Positions 36,496 to 46,772 of a stretch of DNA of 64,000 nt are shown here, in pieces (within the stretch, counting starts at the first letter, position 1; the number at the start of each line of letters is the position of its first letter). Both the position numbers and the translations under genes were made by a program. The DNA comes from Desertivirga brevis (GTDB lineage: Bacteria; Bacteroidota; Bacteroidia; Sphingobacteriales; Sphingobacteriaceae), in contig NZ_JAFEWF010000005.1 in the NCBI RefSeq assembly GCF_017355835.1, positions 434,001 to 498,000 of the forward strand, written 5' to 3'. A model generated the notes under the pieces. It had not been told where the DNA came from, searched no databases, and saw only the letters and a list, made by a program, of their open reading frames with translations.

Positions 36496-36672
36496 ATGAA
36501 AAAAATTTTATTAGCAGCCGTTATTATTAGCATTGGTTTTGCGGCATGTAAAAAAGACAACGAAGCTCAACCAGAAAAAGTAAAGATTGAGAAGAAAACT
36601 ATGGATGGTGAAGAAGGTGGAGATGATAGCAAGAGCGGATCTGAAGGCAATGGCGGCGGATGGGGCGGATAA
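36496..36672 (+). CDS. Tiny lipoprotein with Gly-rich tail
   Basis: 58 residues, too short for the usual cutoff. MKKILLAAVIISIGFAAC is a clear lipoprotein signal (lipobox GFAAC, Cys18). The mature part is charged and ends GSEGNGGGWGG. Bacteroidota genomes hold many such small lipoproteins with no known role. Start spacing (A-rich leader AAACAACATG) and signal support a real gene. The M20 peptidase gene starts 63 bases on. Confidence 0.7.
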   Translation: MKKILLAAVIISIGFAACKKDNEAQPEKVKIEKKTMDGEEGGDDSKSGSEGNGGGWGG

Positions 36673-36735
36673 TTAATTTTTACAATTAATTACTCCTAAT
36701 CCGTTCCGGTTATATATTTGTAAAAAACCGGATTC

Positions 36736-38106
36736 ATGCAAGACATTAAAACCTACGTAGAGCAGCACAAACAACGTTTTTTAGACGAATTGTTTGTGCT
36801 GCTTCGTTTTCCATCCATAAGTGCCGACCCTAAATACAAAGGGGATGTTCTCAAAACTGCTGACTTTGTAGCAGAGAAGCTAAGGGAAGCAGGTGCAGAC
36901 AATGTGGAAGTGGCTGCCACTGCAGGCTACCCAATAGTTTACGGCGAAAAGATCATTGATCCTTCTAAACCAACTGTCCTTGTGTATGGACATTATGATG
37001 TTCAACCTCCTGATCCTCTTGAATTATGGGAAACACCTCCATTTGAACCCACTATTCGTGGCGAGAAGATCTTTGCTCGTGGAGCTTGCGACGATAAAGG
37101 TCAGTTTTACATGCATGTTAAGGCTTTTGAAATAATGCTTCGTACTGAATCTCTTCCTTGTAATATTAAATTTATGATAGAAGGAGAGGAGGAAGTTGGT
37201 TCAGACAACTTAGGAAGCTTTGTTGTAGCGAATAAGGAAAGACTTAAGGCAGATGTGGTATTAATATCAGATACTGCTATGATTAGTCTGGACACCCCAT
37301 CACTGGAAACAGGATTAAGAGGCCTATCTTATCTGGAGGTGGAGGTAACCGGGCCAAACCGCGACCTGCATTCGGGTGTTTACGGAGGAGCCGTAGCTAA
37401 TCCAGCAACGATTCTTTGTCAGATGATCGCATCCCTGCATGATCAAAATAATCACATACTTATTCCTGGCTTTTATGATGATGTACAAAGTTTAACGGAA
37501 GAGGAAAGATTATTATTGAACTCTGCACCATTTGATGAAGAGGAATACAAAAATGATCTTCAGGTTAATGAAGTTTGGGGAGAGCAAGGCTATACAACCA
37601 TTGAAAGAACTGGAATCAGACCGACATTGGAACTTAATGGAATTTGGGGTGGATACATTGGAGAAGGAGCAAAAACGGTATTGCCATCTAAAGCTAGCGC
37701 TAAAATATCTATGCGTCTTGTTCCTAATCAGAAATCGGAGAAAATCACAGAGCTATTCAAGAACCATTTTGAGAGCATTGCACCAAAATCAGTAAAGGTT
37801 AAAGTAACACCACATCACGGGGGCGAACCTGTGGTTACTCCAACAGATAGTATTGCATTCCAGGCGGCCCAAAAAGCAATTGAAGAATCATTTGGTAAAA
37901 AACCCGTTATAACCAGAGGTGGTGGAAGCATTCCGATAGTTGCATTATTTGAGAAAGAATTGGAGATTAAAACAGTATTGCTAGGCTTTGGACTAGATAG
38001 TGACAATCTGCATTCGCCAAACGAGAAATACGATCTCGCTAATTATTACAAGGGAATTGAAACGATACCATTATTTTTCAAACACTTTGCTGATCTAAGC
38101 AAATAA
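36736..38106 (+). CDS. M20-family dipeptidase
   Basis: 456 residues. The metal-binding motifs are VYGHYDVQPPDP (His and Asp), RGACDDKGQFYMH (bridging Asp), and IEGEEEVGS (catalytic Glu and metal Glu). DLHSGVYGG with a His from the lid domain and the final LHSPNEKYDL complete the M20 set. It should cleave dipeptides in the cytoplasm, as no signal is present. A TATATTTG -7 element (36713-36720) sits just upstream, inside a weak CCGGTT/AACCGG inverted repeat. Confidence 0.92.
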   Translation: MQDIKTYVEQHKQRFLDELFVLLRFPSISADPKYKGDVLKTADFVAEKLREAGADNVEVAATAGYPIVYGEKIIDPSKPTVLVYGHYDVQPPDPLELWETPPFEPTIRGEKIFARGACDDKGQFYMHVKAFEIMLRTESLPCNIKFMIEGEEEVGSDNLGSFVVANKERLKADVVLISDTAMISLDTPSLETGLRGLSYLEVEVTGPNRDLHSGVYGGAVANPATILCQMIASLHDQNNHILIPGFYDDVQSLTEEERLLLNSAPFDEEEYKNDLQVNEVWGEQGYTTIERTGIRPTLELNGIWGGYIGEGAKTVLPSKASAKISMRLVPNQKSEKITELFKNHFESIAPKSVKVKVTPHHGGEPVVTPTDSIAFQAAQKAIEESFGKKPVITRGGGSIPIVALFEKELEIKTVLLGFGLDSDNLHSPNEKYDLANYYKGIETIPLFFKHFADLSK

Positions 38107-38126
38107 CTAAACAAAAAATAAAGATA

Positions 38127-38158
38127 CAACAAGCATCTTAATCTTAGGATGCTTGTTG
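38127..38158 (+). terminator. Hairpin terminator after the M20 dipeptidase gene
   Basis: CAACAAGCATC and GATGCTTGTTG form a perfect 11-bp stem, loop TTAATCTTAG. The downstream T run is short. Confidence 0.65.
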
Positions 38159-38488
38159 TGTTTAAGGCCTTAATCTCAATTGAGTTCCTAAATATTATTT
38201 CAAAACAATAAAACGATTCTTTCTTAAGCCCGAAATCTAAACGACTAGTCCTCGAATGAACCTAAAAAAGAAGAGCTATTTCTAATACCTAAATAGGTAA
38301 CCATTCAAGGTACAATATAGCGGGAAATAGCTGAAGAACAATTGAAAGGAGGTATAAGAAAAAGTCTAATTAACATAATATCAATTATGACCCAAAATGG
38401 AATGAAAGTGCTTTGGTAGTTATGCTTAATTAAAAACCATTTTTATTCAGGGGCGTTTCAAAGTAATATCAAGCTTGAATTTAAACCT
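38159..38488. other. Intergenic region before the Ku operon
   Basis: About 330 AT-rich bases. Only ORFs under about ten codons were seen, and no repeat or RNA. It must hold the promoter of the ferritin-like/Ku/LigD operon, but no clear TAnnTTTG element was found. Confidence 0.5.
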
Positions 38489-38980
38489 ATGAAAACTACA
38501 ACATATCCCGAGAACCATACTAAACAGCTGCAGCGTTTGTTAGGGTTAGTTTCAGACAGTCGTAAGCATTTTCAGGAAGCTATAGAAAAAGTTAAAAATA
38601 CTGAATTCAAGAATTTCCTCAATCAGTTATTAGTTGAACGAGAAGCTTTACAAATTGAACTTAAAAATCGTATTATAAGATTGGGAGGAAATCCGGATGA
38701 AAATAGTTTAGGTTTCTTGTCGAGCCTGGAACGTTCCTGGCAAATTATTAAGGCTAAAGCATCCGGAAGCGGTGATCAGGAAATAATAGAAAGCTGCCGG
38801 AACGCAGAACAGACTGTATTGGACGGTTATGACGACGTTTTACAAGGAAGTATTCTTGAAGACGAAGAACTGAAGTATTTTATCACCTCGCAGCGCTTCA
38901 CGATCAATCAATCTTTTCTCGAACTTGACCAGATGTACTTCAACATGTTTCGATCTGATAACACAATGGACGGCCTATGA
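38489..38980 (+). CDS. PA2169-family (DUF2383) four-helix-bundle protein
   Basis: 163 residues, all helical. The layout (LLGLVSDSRKHFQEAIEKV, FLNQLLVEREALQIELKNRI, then two more long helices) matches ferritin-like DUF2383 proteins. These are often stress induced, with unproven metal binding. The gene overlaps ku by four bases (ATGA), which implies translational coupling with DNA end joining. That pairing is unusual; see findings. Confidence 0.8.
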   Translation: MKTTTYPENHTKQLQRLLGLVSDSRKHFQEAIEKVKNTEFKNFLNQLLVEREALQIELKNRIIRLGGNPDENSLGFLSSLERSWQIIKAKASGSGDQEIIESCRNAEQTVLDGYDDVLQGSILEDEELKYFITSQRFTINQSFLELDQMYFNMFRSDNTMDGL

Positions 38981-39750
38981 GATCAATATGGAAAGGTTCT
39001 ATCGGCTTTGGGTTAGTTAATATCCCAATTAAATTATATTCGGCTGTTCAAAGCAGCTCATTAGGCCTTGATATGCTAGATAGCCGGGATCATTCGAGAA
39101 TCCGCTACCAGCGAATCAATGAGAAAACAAGAAAAGAAGTTCCTTACGATCAAATTGTTAAAGGATATCCTTACAACGAAGGATATGTGATTTTGGAAGA
39201 TAAGGACTTTGATGAGGCTGCGCCAGAGAAAAGCAAAATGATCGAGATCGAAAATTTTGTTAATATGGACGAGGTCAATCCTATATACTACGAAACAGCC
39301 TACTATGCAGAGCCAGAAACTCAAGGGAGAAAGGCCTATGCATTGTTACACAAAGCATTACAAAAATCAAAAAAAGCTGGCCTTGGGCGTTTCGTTCTTC
39401 GCACCAGTGAAAACCTGTGTATCCTCCACCCTCTTGAAAAAGTTATTGTCATTTCCAAGATCCGCTTTGCAGAAGAAGTTCGTTCATCTGAAGAGATATT
39501 AACACCTGATAACGTAGAGGTTAGCAAAAAGGAATTAGATATGGGACTAGCTCTGATCAACCAATACAGTGCTAAGTTGGAAATCGAAAAGTTCAAGGAC
39601 GAATATCACCATGAGCTGCTTCGAATTATAGAATTGAAAGCAAAAGGAAAACAACCTACAATTAAGAAACTAAAACCTAAAAAAGCATCTGATGATAATT
39701 TATATGAAATGCTGATGCAAAGCCTTGACACATCCCGGAAAGGAGCTTAA
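38977..39750 (+). CDS. ku: Non-homologous end-joining protein Ku
   Basis: 257 residues, usual for bacterial Ku. The beta-barrel core starts IGFGLVNIPIKLYSAV and DSRDHSRIRYQRINEKT. EVPYDQIVKGYPY and VLEDKDFDEAAPEKSKMIEI are the family signatures. It binds DNA ends as a homodimer and recruits LigD. The C-terminus is Lys-rich (LKAKGKQPTIKKLKPKKAS). It lies between the ferritin-like gene (4-base overlap) and ligD, whose ATG directly follows its stop. Confidence 0.95.
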   Translation: MRSIWKGSIGFGLVNIPIKLYSAVQSSSLGLDMLDSRDHSRIRYQRINEKTRKEVPYDQIVKGYPYNEGYVILEDKDFDEAAPEKSKMIEIENFVNMDEVNPIYYETAYYAEPETQGRKAYALLHKALQKSKKAGLGRFVLRTSENLCILHPLEKVIVISKIRFAEEVRSSEEILTPDNVEVSKKELDMGLALINQYSAKLEIEKFKDEYHHELLRIIELKAKGKQPTIKKLKPKKASDDNLYEMLMQSLDTSRKGA

Positions 39751-42288
39751 ATGGGATTAAAAGAATATAAAAAGAAAAGGAATTTTAATGAAACAGCAGA
39801 GCCAGACAGTGGCGAAAAATCGTCGACAGACGCACTTAAATTTGTAGTCCAAAGACATCATGCCTCACGCCTTCATTACGACTTCAGGCTTGAATTAGAA
39901 GGCGTTCTTAAAAGCTGGGCTGTTCCAAAAGGCCCATCCCTTAACCCAAAAGACAAACGTCTTGCAATGATGGTTGAGGATCACCCCTACGATTACCGGA
40001 CATTTGAAGGTGTAATTCCTGAAGGAAATTACGGTGCTGGAGTAGTAAGTATTTTTGACGAAGGAACATACGAAGGCTTGGATGGACCAGGGGAAGCCGA
40101 ACTAAAAAAAGGCCTTTATAGTGGAAATTTAAAATTCAGGCTTCATGGGAAAATCCTCAAAGGCGAGTTCGCCCTGGTAAAGCTTAAAAGTAGTGAAGAA
40201 AATTCCTGGCTCTTGATTAAGCATAAAGATGAGTTTGCAGTGGCCGAAAAGTTCGATGCTGAAGATTTGATTTCAGAGCGGGAGAAAAAACGTGGTGAGG
40301 ACCGGAAGAAGCTCGCCAAAGTTGCGAAAACAAAGACCCGACCTAAGGCAGAAACCGAAAAAGAAACATCTGAAGAAAAACTTGATATAGAAAGCTTCAA
40401 ACCAATGTTAGCTAAACTTGAAGGAGATGTTTTTGATGACAAAAACTGGATATACGAAAAGAAACTGGATGGCTATAGGATCATTGCTTCAACAGGTAAA
40501 ACAGTAAGATTACTTTCAAGAAACGGACTTGACTATACCACGAAATATAAGCTTATTTCAAAAGCCCTTGCGAATATTAAGGACGAAGCTATTATAGATG
40601 GGGAGCTTGTAGTTGAGGATAAAAGTGGAAAAGCATTATTTCAAAAGTTGCAGAATTACGATCCGAATGACAAAGGCACCCAACTGAAGTTTTACGCTTT
40701 TGACCTGCTTGCATTAAACGGACACGATATAAGGCAATTGGACCTTATCAAGCGAAAGGAACTACTTGCGGCTTTATTAAAAAAAGGACCAAAAAGCTCT
40801 GTGACCTTCAGTGAGCACGTTTCGGGTAAAGGCAAGAAACTATTTGCAGAAGCAGTGGAAAACAGCTGGGAAGGGATCATTGCCAAAGATGGCTCAAGTA
40901 ATTATGAAAGCGATAAGCGATCGGGCAAATGGCTAAAGTTTAAGGTTCAGAACTCACAGGAAGCCCTAATAATCGGTTTCACCAAACCACAGGGTAGCAG
41001 AATGTATTTTGGATCACTTGTTTTGGGAATGATTGATAATGGAGAGTTAAGGTATATTGGAAACGTGGGTACTGGATTCAATGAAGAAAGTTTAAAGTCT
41101 TTACACAGCAAAATGCTACCGCTTAAAGTTGAAGATAAGCCGGTACGGGTGAAAGTTAAACAAGAGAAAAGCGTAACCTGGATTAAGCCGGATATGATTT
41201 GCGAAGTGACTTTCTCCGAATGGACTGACGATAATGTGCTAAGGCATCCTGTTTTTAAGGGATTAAGGGAGGATAAAAACCCTACGGAGGTTGTTCCCGA
41301 ACCAGAGGGTAAAAGTGAATTAAGCACCCCTCCTTCTGCAGAGGAAAAAACTGCTAAAGTTATGGAAACAAAAACTGTAAATGAGAAGGAAGATACGTTT
41401 GGAAAGAAGGTGGTTAAACTAACTAACCTCAACAAAATTTACTGGCCTGAGGAAGGCATTACCAAAGGCGATTTGATAGAGTATTATAGAGATATCAATG
41501 ACTATATACTTCCCTATTTAAAAGATCGCCCCTTATCATTAAACAGACATCCCAATGGCATTAATGGAAGCAGCTTTTTCCAGAAGGACCTGGATACAGA
41601 TCAAATTCCTTCCTGGATAAAATCCCAACCCATTCATTCTGAAAGTAATGATAAGGATATTGACTACCTGATCTGTAATGATCTTCCTACCCTATTATGG
41701 ATGGCAAACTTGGGCTGCATAGAAATTAATCCTTGGCTTAGCACTTTTAAAAAGCCTGAACATCCTGTATTTGCAGTTATGGACCTGGATCCTAATGATG
41801 TCGATGACTTTGCTGAAGTGGTACGCGTTGCCCTGACTACTAAAGAAATACTGGATCAGATGAAAGTACGATCCTTCATCAAAACTTCCGGATCGAGAGG
41901 TTTACACATATTTATTCATGTAGGAGCTAAATATGACTACGATATAATTAAGAACTTCGTTCAGTACCTGGGCAAGATGATATTGGAGCAACACCCTGAT
42001 ACAACGAGCCTTGAAAGGAGTCCGTCTAAGCGCAAAAAGAAAATTTACCTCGATTTTTTACAGAACAGACGCGGACAGACTATCGCTGCTCCGTATTCTG
42101 TAAGGCCAAAACCCGGAGCTACAGTTTCTACTCCATTGTCATGGGATGAAGTAAATGAGAACCTTAATATAAAATCATTTACTATCTTCAATACCCTGGA
42201 TAGAATCAAGGAGAAAGGAGACCTATGGCAGGATATAACGAAAGAATCGACGGATCTTAAAGCAGCACTGGAAAGTCTGAATGAATAA
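39751..42288 (+). CDS. ligD: DNA ligase D (3'-phosphoesterase, ligase, polymerase)
   Basis: 845 residues, all three LigD modules. First is the phosphoesterase (about 30-170): RLHYDFRLE with His42 and Asp44, and DHPYDYRTFEG with His78. An Arg/Lys-rich linker (175-212) follows. The ligase has KLDGYR with the adenylated Lys238 (about 215-520). The polymerase/primase is last (about 545-845), with acidic pair Asp678 and Asp680 in MDLDPNDVDD. It repairs double-strand breaks with Ku, filling gaps and sealing. It starts right after the ku stop, so both are cotranslated. Confidence 0.96.
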   Translation: MGLKEYKKKRNFNETAEPDSGEKSSTDALKFVVQRHHASRLHYDFRLELEGVLKSWAVPKGPSLNPKDKRLAMMVEDHPYDYRTFEGVIPEGNYGAGVVSIFDEGTYEGLDGPGEAELKKGLYSGNLKFRLHGKILKGEFALVKLKSSEENSWLLIKHKDEFAVAEKFDAEDLISEREKKRGEDRKKLAKVAKTKTRPKAETEKETSEEKLDIESFKPMLAKLEGDVFDDKNWIYEKKLDGYRIIASTGKTVRLLSRNGLDYTTKYKLISKALANIKDEAIIDGELVVEDKSGKALFQKLQNYDPNDKGTQLKFYAFDLLALNGHDIRQLDLIKRKELLAALLKKGPKSSVTFSEHVSGKGKKLFAEAVENSWEGIIAKDGSSNYESDKRSGKWLKFKVQNSQEALIIGFTKPQGSRMYFGSLVLGMIDNGELRYIGNVGTGFNEESLKSLHSKMLPLKVEDKPVRVKVKQEKSVTWIKPDMICEVTFSEWTDDNVLRHPVFKGLREDKNPTEVVPEPEGKSELSTPPSAEEKTAKVMETKTVNEKEDTFGKKVVKLTNLNKIYWPEEGITKGDLIEYYRDINDYILPYLKDRPLSLNRHPNGINGSSFFQKDLDTDQIPSWIKSQPIHSESNDKDIDYLICNDLPTLLWMANLGCIEINPWLSTFKKPEHPVFAVMDLDPNDVDDFAEVVRVALTTKEILDQMKVRSFIKTSGSRGLHIFIHVGAKYDYDIIKNFVQYLGKMILEQHPDTTSLERSPSKRKKKIYLDFLQNRRGQTIAAPYSVRPKPGATVSTPLSWDEVNENLNIKSFTIFNTLDRIKEKGDLWQDITKESTDLKAALESLNE

Positions 42289-42298
42289 AACAATAAAA

Positions 42299-42328
42299 CA
42301 GGCAAAGAAGATGTTTCTTCAATGCCTG
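42299..42328. terminator. Hairpin between ligD and the M16 pair
   Basis: CAGGCA and TGCCTG enclose an inner AAGAA/TTCTT helix. It lies between convergent genes and may serve both; a CCTTTT tail is on the plus side. Confidence 0.55.
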
Positions 42329-42341
42329 CCTTTTGCCAGGT

Positions 42342-43616
42342 TTATTTCTTACCAACTATCACTTTCTCGAAGGAATCGAAATTGAGATAGAAGTTTGCCA
42401 ACTCAAGAAGCTTGTCTGAGTTGATTGATTTTACTGTTTGTATGTAATTGGAATAATAGTCATAGTCGAGGCCTGAGAAATAGATATTTTTGAACTTATC
42501 TGCATGTGAAAACGCATTTTCCAGACCTCCCAGAAAAGAACCTAACATATAGTTTTTAACTAATGCTAACTCTTCTTCAGGTATACGTTCAGTTCGAAGC
42601 AAGTCTACCTCCTTTTTAATTTCGTCCACTGCTGAAGTACATACGTTGGCTCCTACTTCTGAGGCAATGAAGAAGTACCCAGAATTTTTAAAGGATACGA
42701 GTGCCGATCCAATTCCATAGGTGTAGCCTTTATCCTCACGAATATTAGCCATTAAACGAGATCCGAAATATCCGCCAAGAACAGTATTTAAAACTTGCAG
42801 AGCAGCAAAATCAGGGTGGTTTCTGTTAACACACAGATTACCAATCCTTATTGCCGACTGCAAAGCACCTTCCCTCTCATAATAATGCTCTGATCCATTT
42901 CTGACCGGGAAACTAAAGGAATTCTGTGTTAAGCTTACACCCTTATCCCAACCTCTTCCAAAATGATTGTTAATTGAAGCTATGGTAGAGTCGTTTACTT
43001 GTCCAGATACAACTATAGTACAGTTATCCGGACGATAAGCAAGATTAAAATATTCGACAAGTTGATCCCGGGTCAATTTATCATAATCCTCAGATGAAGA
43101 ACTAAAGCCATAAATAGTGTTGCCAAATAGAGCCCTATTAAAGATCCGGCGACTTAAAAAGTCATTCTTCTCAAGGTTTATACTAAGCTTTTGCTTTTGA
43201 TTCCTTATAAATGTTGAAAGCTCCTCCTCTGGGAAAACTGAGTCAGTAATGACCTGCTTAACTACCGGAAGGGTAGATTCAAGGTGCTTGGTTAAAGTAT
43301 AAAGGGTAACAACAGACTGGTCGTAATTATAATCAGTTTGAAGAAAAGCACCGTAATAATCTATTTCTTCTGCTATTTCGTGTGACCTGAGTGTGCTTGT
43401 TCCCTCAACAAGCATGGAATTTACTACATATGCCTGAAGGGGCTTAGATGGTTCCCAGTTTACGTTATTAAATATAAGTTCTATGCGTACGAGGTCCTGA
43501 GAACCAGCATTGATTGAGAATAAATTTATGCCATTATCAAGACTATATTCCTCTGCTTTTATAAGATCTATGTTTTCAACCTGTCTGAATGCAGGCGCCA
43601 GTGTTCTTTCTATCAT
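42342..43616 (-). CDS. M16-family peptidase-like protein lacking the zinc site
   Basis: 424 residues, two M16 halves. The position where active members have HxxEH reads LRSHEIAEEIDYYGAF, with no inverted zinc motif. The C-terminal half keeps the substrate-binding pattern (YTYGIGSALVSFKNSG). It is probably the non-catalytic subunit of a heterodimer with the upstream gene. The ATG overlaps the stop of that gene (TAATG), which favours 1:1 synthesis. No signal peptide is visible. Confidence 0.88.
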   Translation of the reverse strand: MIERTLAPAFRQVENIDLIKAEEYSLDNGINLFSINAGSQDLVRIELIFNNVNWEPSKPLQAYVVNSMLVEGTSTLRSHEIAEEIDYYGAFLQTDYNYDQSVVTLYTLTKHLESTLPVVKQVITDSVFPEEELSTFIRNQKQKLSINLEKNDFLSRRIFNRALFGNTIYGFSSSSEDYDKLTRDQLVEYFNLAYRPDNCTIVVSGQVNDSTIASINNHFGRGWDKGVSLTQNSFSFPVRNGSEHYYEREGALQSAIRIGNLCVNRNHPDFAALQVLNTVLGGYFGSRLMANIREDKGYTYGIGSALVSFKNSGYFFIASEVGANVCTSAVDEIKKEVDLLRTERIPEEELALVKNYMLGSFLGGLENAFSHADKFKNIYFSGLDYDYYSNYIQTVKSINSDKLLELANFYLNFDSFEKVIVGKK

Positions 43617-44851
43617 TAATTAGCCAGATATAGAAGGGTTGAAGAATTTTGTTTGGTGAATACTTTTACCGCCTGATTTTGCAGATCCTGCTGACTAACC
43701 AAAAGGTATTTTTGAGTTTCGTTGTTTAGTTCTGCTGCATTTCCCATTAGTTCAAAGAATGCAAGGTTCATCGCTTTATCCAATAAACTCATTTCGGCAA
43801 AGACCATTGTAGACTCCACCTTATTCTTTACTTTAGTTAGTTCCCGTTCAGGGATCAGTTCTCTTTTCAAAATATCTAATTCGTTCCAGATCGCTGCTTC
43901 TGCTAATTGAGGGTCTATTCCCTCTGTCAACTTTCCTTCGATAATAAACAAACCGGGATCAGAGCTTGAGGTAATATAAGCACTAATCTCAGAAAAAAGC
44001 TTTTGCTCCTTAACCAGGCTCATGTATAACCTAGACGCATTTCCTCTGGATAGTATATCTGAGATCAGGTCGCATTCGTAATAGCCATTTTCCTGTCTGC
44101 CAGGCATATGAAAAGCCATGTAAATAGCATTTAATGGTACATCCGCCTTTACAATTTCCCTTCTGGCTTCTAGTTGTACTGGCTCTTTAGGTAAATCACG
44201 GAGAGGCTTCTCTCCTCTTGGAATTGAACCGAACCATTTTTCAGCCAATTCTTTTACCTCGGCAGTGTAAACAGATCCACCTACCACTAAAATAGCATTG
44301 GAAGGATTGTAATGTCTGGCAAAAAAACCTCTCACATCTTCTATGGTCGCGTCTTCTATATGAGATAATTCTTTTCCTATAGTAGCCCAGCGGTATGGGT
44401 GTTCTTTATAAGCTAGCGGTCTCAATTTCAACCAGACATCTCCGTATGGCTGATTCAGGTATCTTTGCTTAAATTCCTCACAGACAACGTTTTTCTGGAC
44501 TTCCAAACTTTTCTCAGAAAAGGCCAAACTCAGCATCCTGTCACTCTCCAGCCAAAAGGCCGTTTCGAGGTTTGCAGCTGGAAGAGTAATATAATAATTA
44601 GTAATGTCGTTGCTCGTGAATGCATTATTCTCTCCCCCGACGCGCTGAAGAGGTTCATCATATGAAGGAATATTAATAGATCCTCCAAACATTAAATGCT
44701 CGAAAAGATGTGCGAAGCCTGTTTTATCCGGATCTTCATCTCTGGCACCCACATCGTATAATACATTAACAACAGCCATTGGATTAGTAAAGTCTTCGTG
44801 TACCAATACCTTTAGTCCGTTGCTTAAAACAAATCGATTGAAATCTACCAT
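43616..44851 (-). CDS. M16-family zinc metallopeptidase (active subunit)
   Basis: 411 residues from MVDFNRFVLSNGLKVL; an in-frame TTG seven codons upstream is less likely. The inverted zinc motif HLFEH is at 48-52, with the third ligand Glu probably in NVVCEEFKQRYLNQP. Pitrilysin-type fold with two domains. It probably works with the inactive partner encoded downstream. Substrate unknown; likely peptides or processing targets. Confidence 0.92.
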   Translation of the reverse strand: MVDFNRFVLSNGLKVLVHEDFTNPMAVVNVLYDVGARDEDPDKTGFAHLFEHLMFGGSINIPSYDEPLQRVGGENNAFTSNDITNYYITLPAANLETAFWLESDRMLSLAFSEKSLEVQKNVVCEEFKQRYLNQPYGDVWLKLRPLAYKEHPYRWATIGKELSHIEDATIEDVRGFFARHYNPSNAILVVGGSVYTAEVKELAEKWFGSIPRGEKPLRDLPKEPVQLEARREIVKADVPLNAIYMAFHMPGRQENGYYECDLISDILSRGNASRLYMSLVKEQKLFSEISAYITSSSDPGLFIIEGKLTEGIDPQLAEAAIWNELDILKRELIPERELTKVKNKVESTMVFAEMSLLDKAMNLAFFELMGNAAELNNETQKYLLVSQQDLQNQAVKVFTKQNSSTLLYLAN

Positions 44852-45052
44852 TTTTTCAAAGTATAAATTCAAAGTGAAAAACCAAAATAATGACGTGATC
44901 TTCCTTTACTCTGGAGCTAATTTCAGCTTTTATGAAGGTCAAATGTAAACGTTTTTTAATTGGCAGGGATAAATCCTCTAATCACAATTTCACTTAAACT
45001 CTTATCAACATAATTCTGTTTTCCACAAACTGGCAGGAGTCGATAATTTTCG

Positions 45053-45060
45053 TAACTTTG
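45053..45060 (+). promoter_or_regulatory. Putative -7 promoter element of pyrG
   Basis: TAACTTTG matches TAnnTTTG exactly, about 60 bases before the pyrG ATG. The -33 region reads CTGG rather than TTG. Confidence 0.4.
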
Positions 45061-45122
45061 CATCCCGTACAAAAACAATTGATTTTACCCCAAAGAGGTA
45101 GTCAATTAAAAAATCTTTTTAA

Positions 45123-46733
45123 ATGACCAAATATATTTTTGTTACGGGTGGCGTTACCTCCTCTTTAGGAAAAGGTATTATTTCCGCATCTTTAGCTAAG
45201 CTTCTTCAGGCCCGCGATTATCGCGTAACTATTCAAAAGTTTGACCCTTATATCAACATTGATCCAGGAACTTTAAATCCCTATGAGCATGGAGAGTGTT
45301 TCGTTACTGAAGATGGTGCTGAAACAGATCTTGACCTTGGTCATTACGAGCGTTTTCTAAATGTACCGACATCCCAATCAAATAACGTTACAACCGGACG
45401 CATTTACCAGAATGTTATTAATAAGGAGCGTGAGGGTGCATATCTAGGTAAAACTGTACAAGTTGTACCTCACATCACTGATGAAATAAAAAGAAATATC
45501 CGGATACTGGGAGAAAGTGGTGAATATGATATCGTAATTACAGAATTAGGGGGAACAGTAGGTGATATCGAGTCCCTCCCATTTATTGAGGCGGTGCGTC
45601 AATTCCGGTGGGAAGTTGGATACAGTAATTCTCTTGTGATCCACTTAACGCTAATTCCTTTCCTGGCAGCTGCAAAAGAACTTAAAACAAAACCAACTCA
45701 GCACTCTGTTAAGATGCTTTTAGAGTATGGAATTCAACCTGATGTACTAGTTTGCCGCACTGAACACCATATTACTCAAGACATTCGTCGTAAGATTGCT
45801 CAATTCTGTAACGTGAACATCAATGCAGTAATTGAGTCAATAGATGCCTCAACAATTTACGACGTTCCATTATTAATGCTTAAGGAGCAGTTAGACAAAA
45901 CCGTTTTAACTAAATTAAAGCTTCCCCTAAAACACGAACCTAACCTTGAAAGTTGGAAGGACTTTTTGGGAAGATTAAAAAACCCAACAGCTGAAGTTAA
46001 TATCGGATTAATTGGGAAGTATGTAGAATTACAGGATGCCTATAAATCCATCATCGAGTCATTTATTCACGCCGGTGCAAGAAACGAATGTAAAGTGCAG
46101 ATACACTCCATTCATTCTGAAAGTGTTACAGAGGAAAACGTAGCAGAAAAACTTGCCGGCCTTGATGGTGTACTAGTTGCTCCAGGATTTGGAAGCCGGG
46201 GTATTGAAGGTAAGATCTCCGCAATAAAATACGTTCGCGAGAAACATATTCCGTTCTTTGGTATCTGTTTAGGAATGCAGTGTGCAGTGATTGAGTTTGG
46301 ACGGAATGTATTGGGCCTTCAGGATGCTCATAGTACAGAAATGAATGAAGATACGCACAATGCAGTTATCTCCATGATGGAAGAGCAGAAGAAGATTAAG
46401 AACAAGGGTGGAACTATGCGTCTTGGATCGTATGTGTGCGACTTGAGAAAAGGAAGCAAAGCTGCTGCAATTTATGGAAAAACACGCATTACAGAGCGAC
46501 ACAGGCACCGTTATGAGTTCAATAACGAGTACCTTGCTCAATATGAAGAAGCAGGTATGCTTGCCTCAGGAATGAATCCGGATAACAATCTTGTTGAAAT
46601 AGTAGAATTGAAAAACCATCCATTCTTTGTCGGTGGCCAATTTCACCCTGAATTAAAGTCAACTGTTGCTAATCCACACCCTCTTTTTGTTAGCTTTGTC
46701 GCAGCTGCATTAGCAGGTAAAAGGAAGAAATAA
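45123..46733 (+). CDS. pyrG: CTP synthase
   Basis: 536 residues. The N-terminal synthetase domain begins [16 protein letters not shown] (P-loop) and includes [20 protein letters not shown]. The C-terminal glutamine amidotransferase has GICLGMQ with nucleophile Cys382 and the final FHPELKS with the catalytic His-Glu. It makes CTP from UTP, ATP and glutamine. The yidC gene follows after 39 bases on the same strand, so a shared mRNA is likely. Confidence 0.97.
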   Translation: MTKYIFVTGGVTSSLGKGIISASLAKLLQARDYRVTIQKFDPYINIDPGTLNPYEHGECFVTEDGAETDLDLGHYERFLNVPTSQSNNVTTGRIYQNVINKEREGAYLGKTVQVVPHITDEIKRNIRILGESGEYDIVITELGGTVGDIESLPFIEAVRQFRWEVGYSNSLVIHLTLIPFLAAAKELKTKPTQHSVKMLLEYGIQPDVLVCRTEHHITQDIRRKIAQFCNVNINAVIESIDASTIYDVPLLMLKEQLDKTVLTKLKLPLKHEPNLESWKDFLGRLKNPTAEVNIGLIGKYVELQDAYKSIIESFIHAGARNECKVQIHSIHSESVTEENVAEKLAGLDGVLVAPGFGSRGIEGKISAIKYVREKHIPFFGICLGMQCAVIEFGRNVLGLQDAHSTEMNEDTHNAVISMMEEQKKIKNKGGTMRLGSYVCDLRKGSKAAAIYGKTRITERHRHRYEFNNEYLAQYEEAGMLASGMNPDNNLVEIVELKNHPFFVGGQFHPELKSTVANPHPLFVSFVAAALAGKRKK

Positions 46734-46772
46734 GAACAACAATAAAGAAAAAAGATAAGGAAATACCACATA

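Noticed and set aside
40143..41435. Long Ser/Phe/Leu-rich minus-strand ORFs inside ligD
   Set aside because: These are antisense to codons for Lys and Glu in a gene with all LigD motifs; typical shadow composition.
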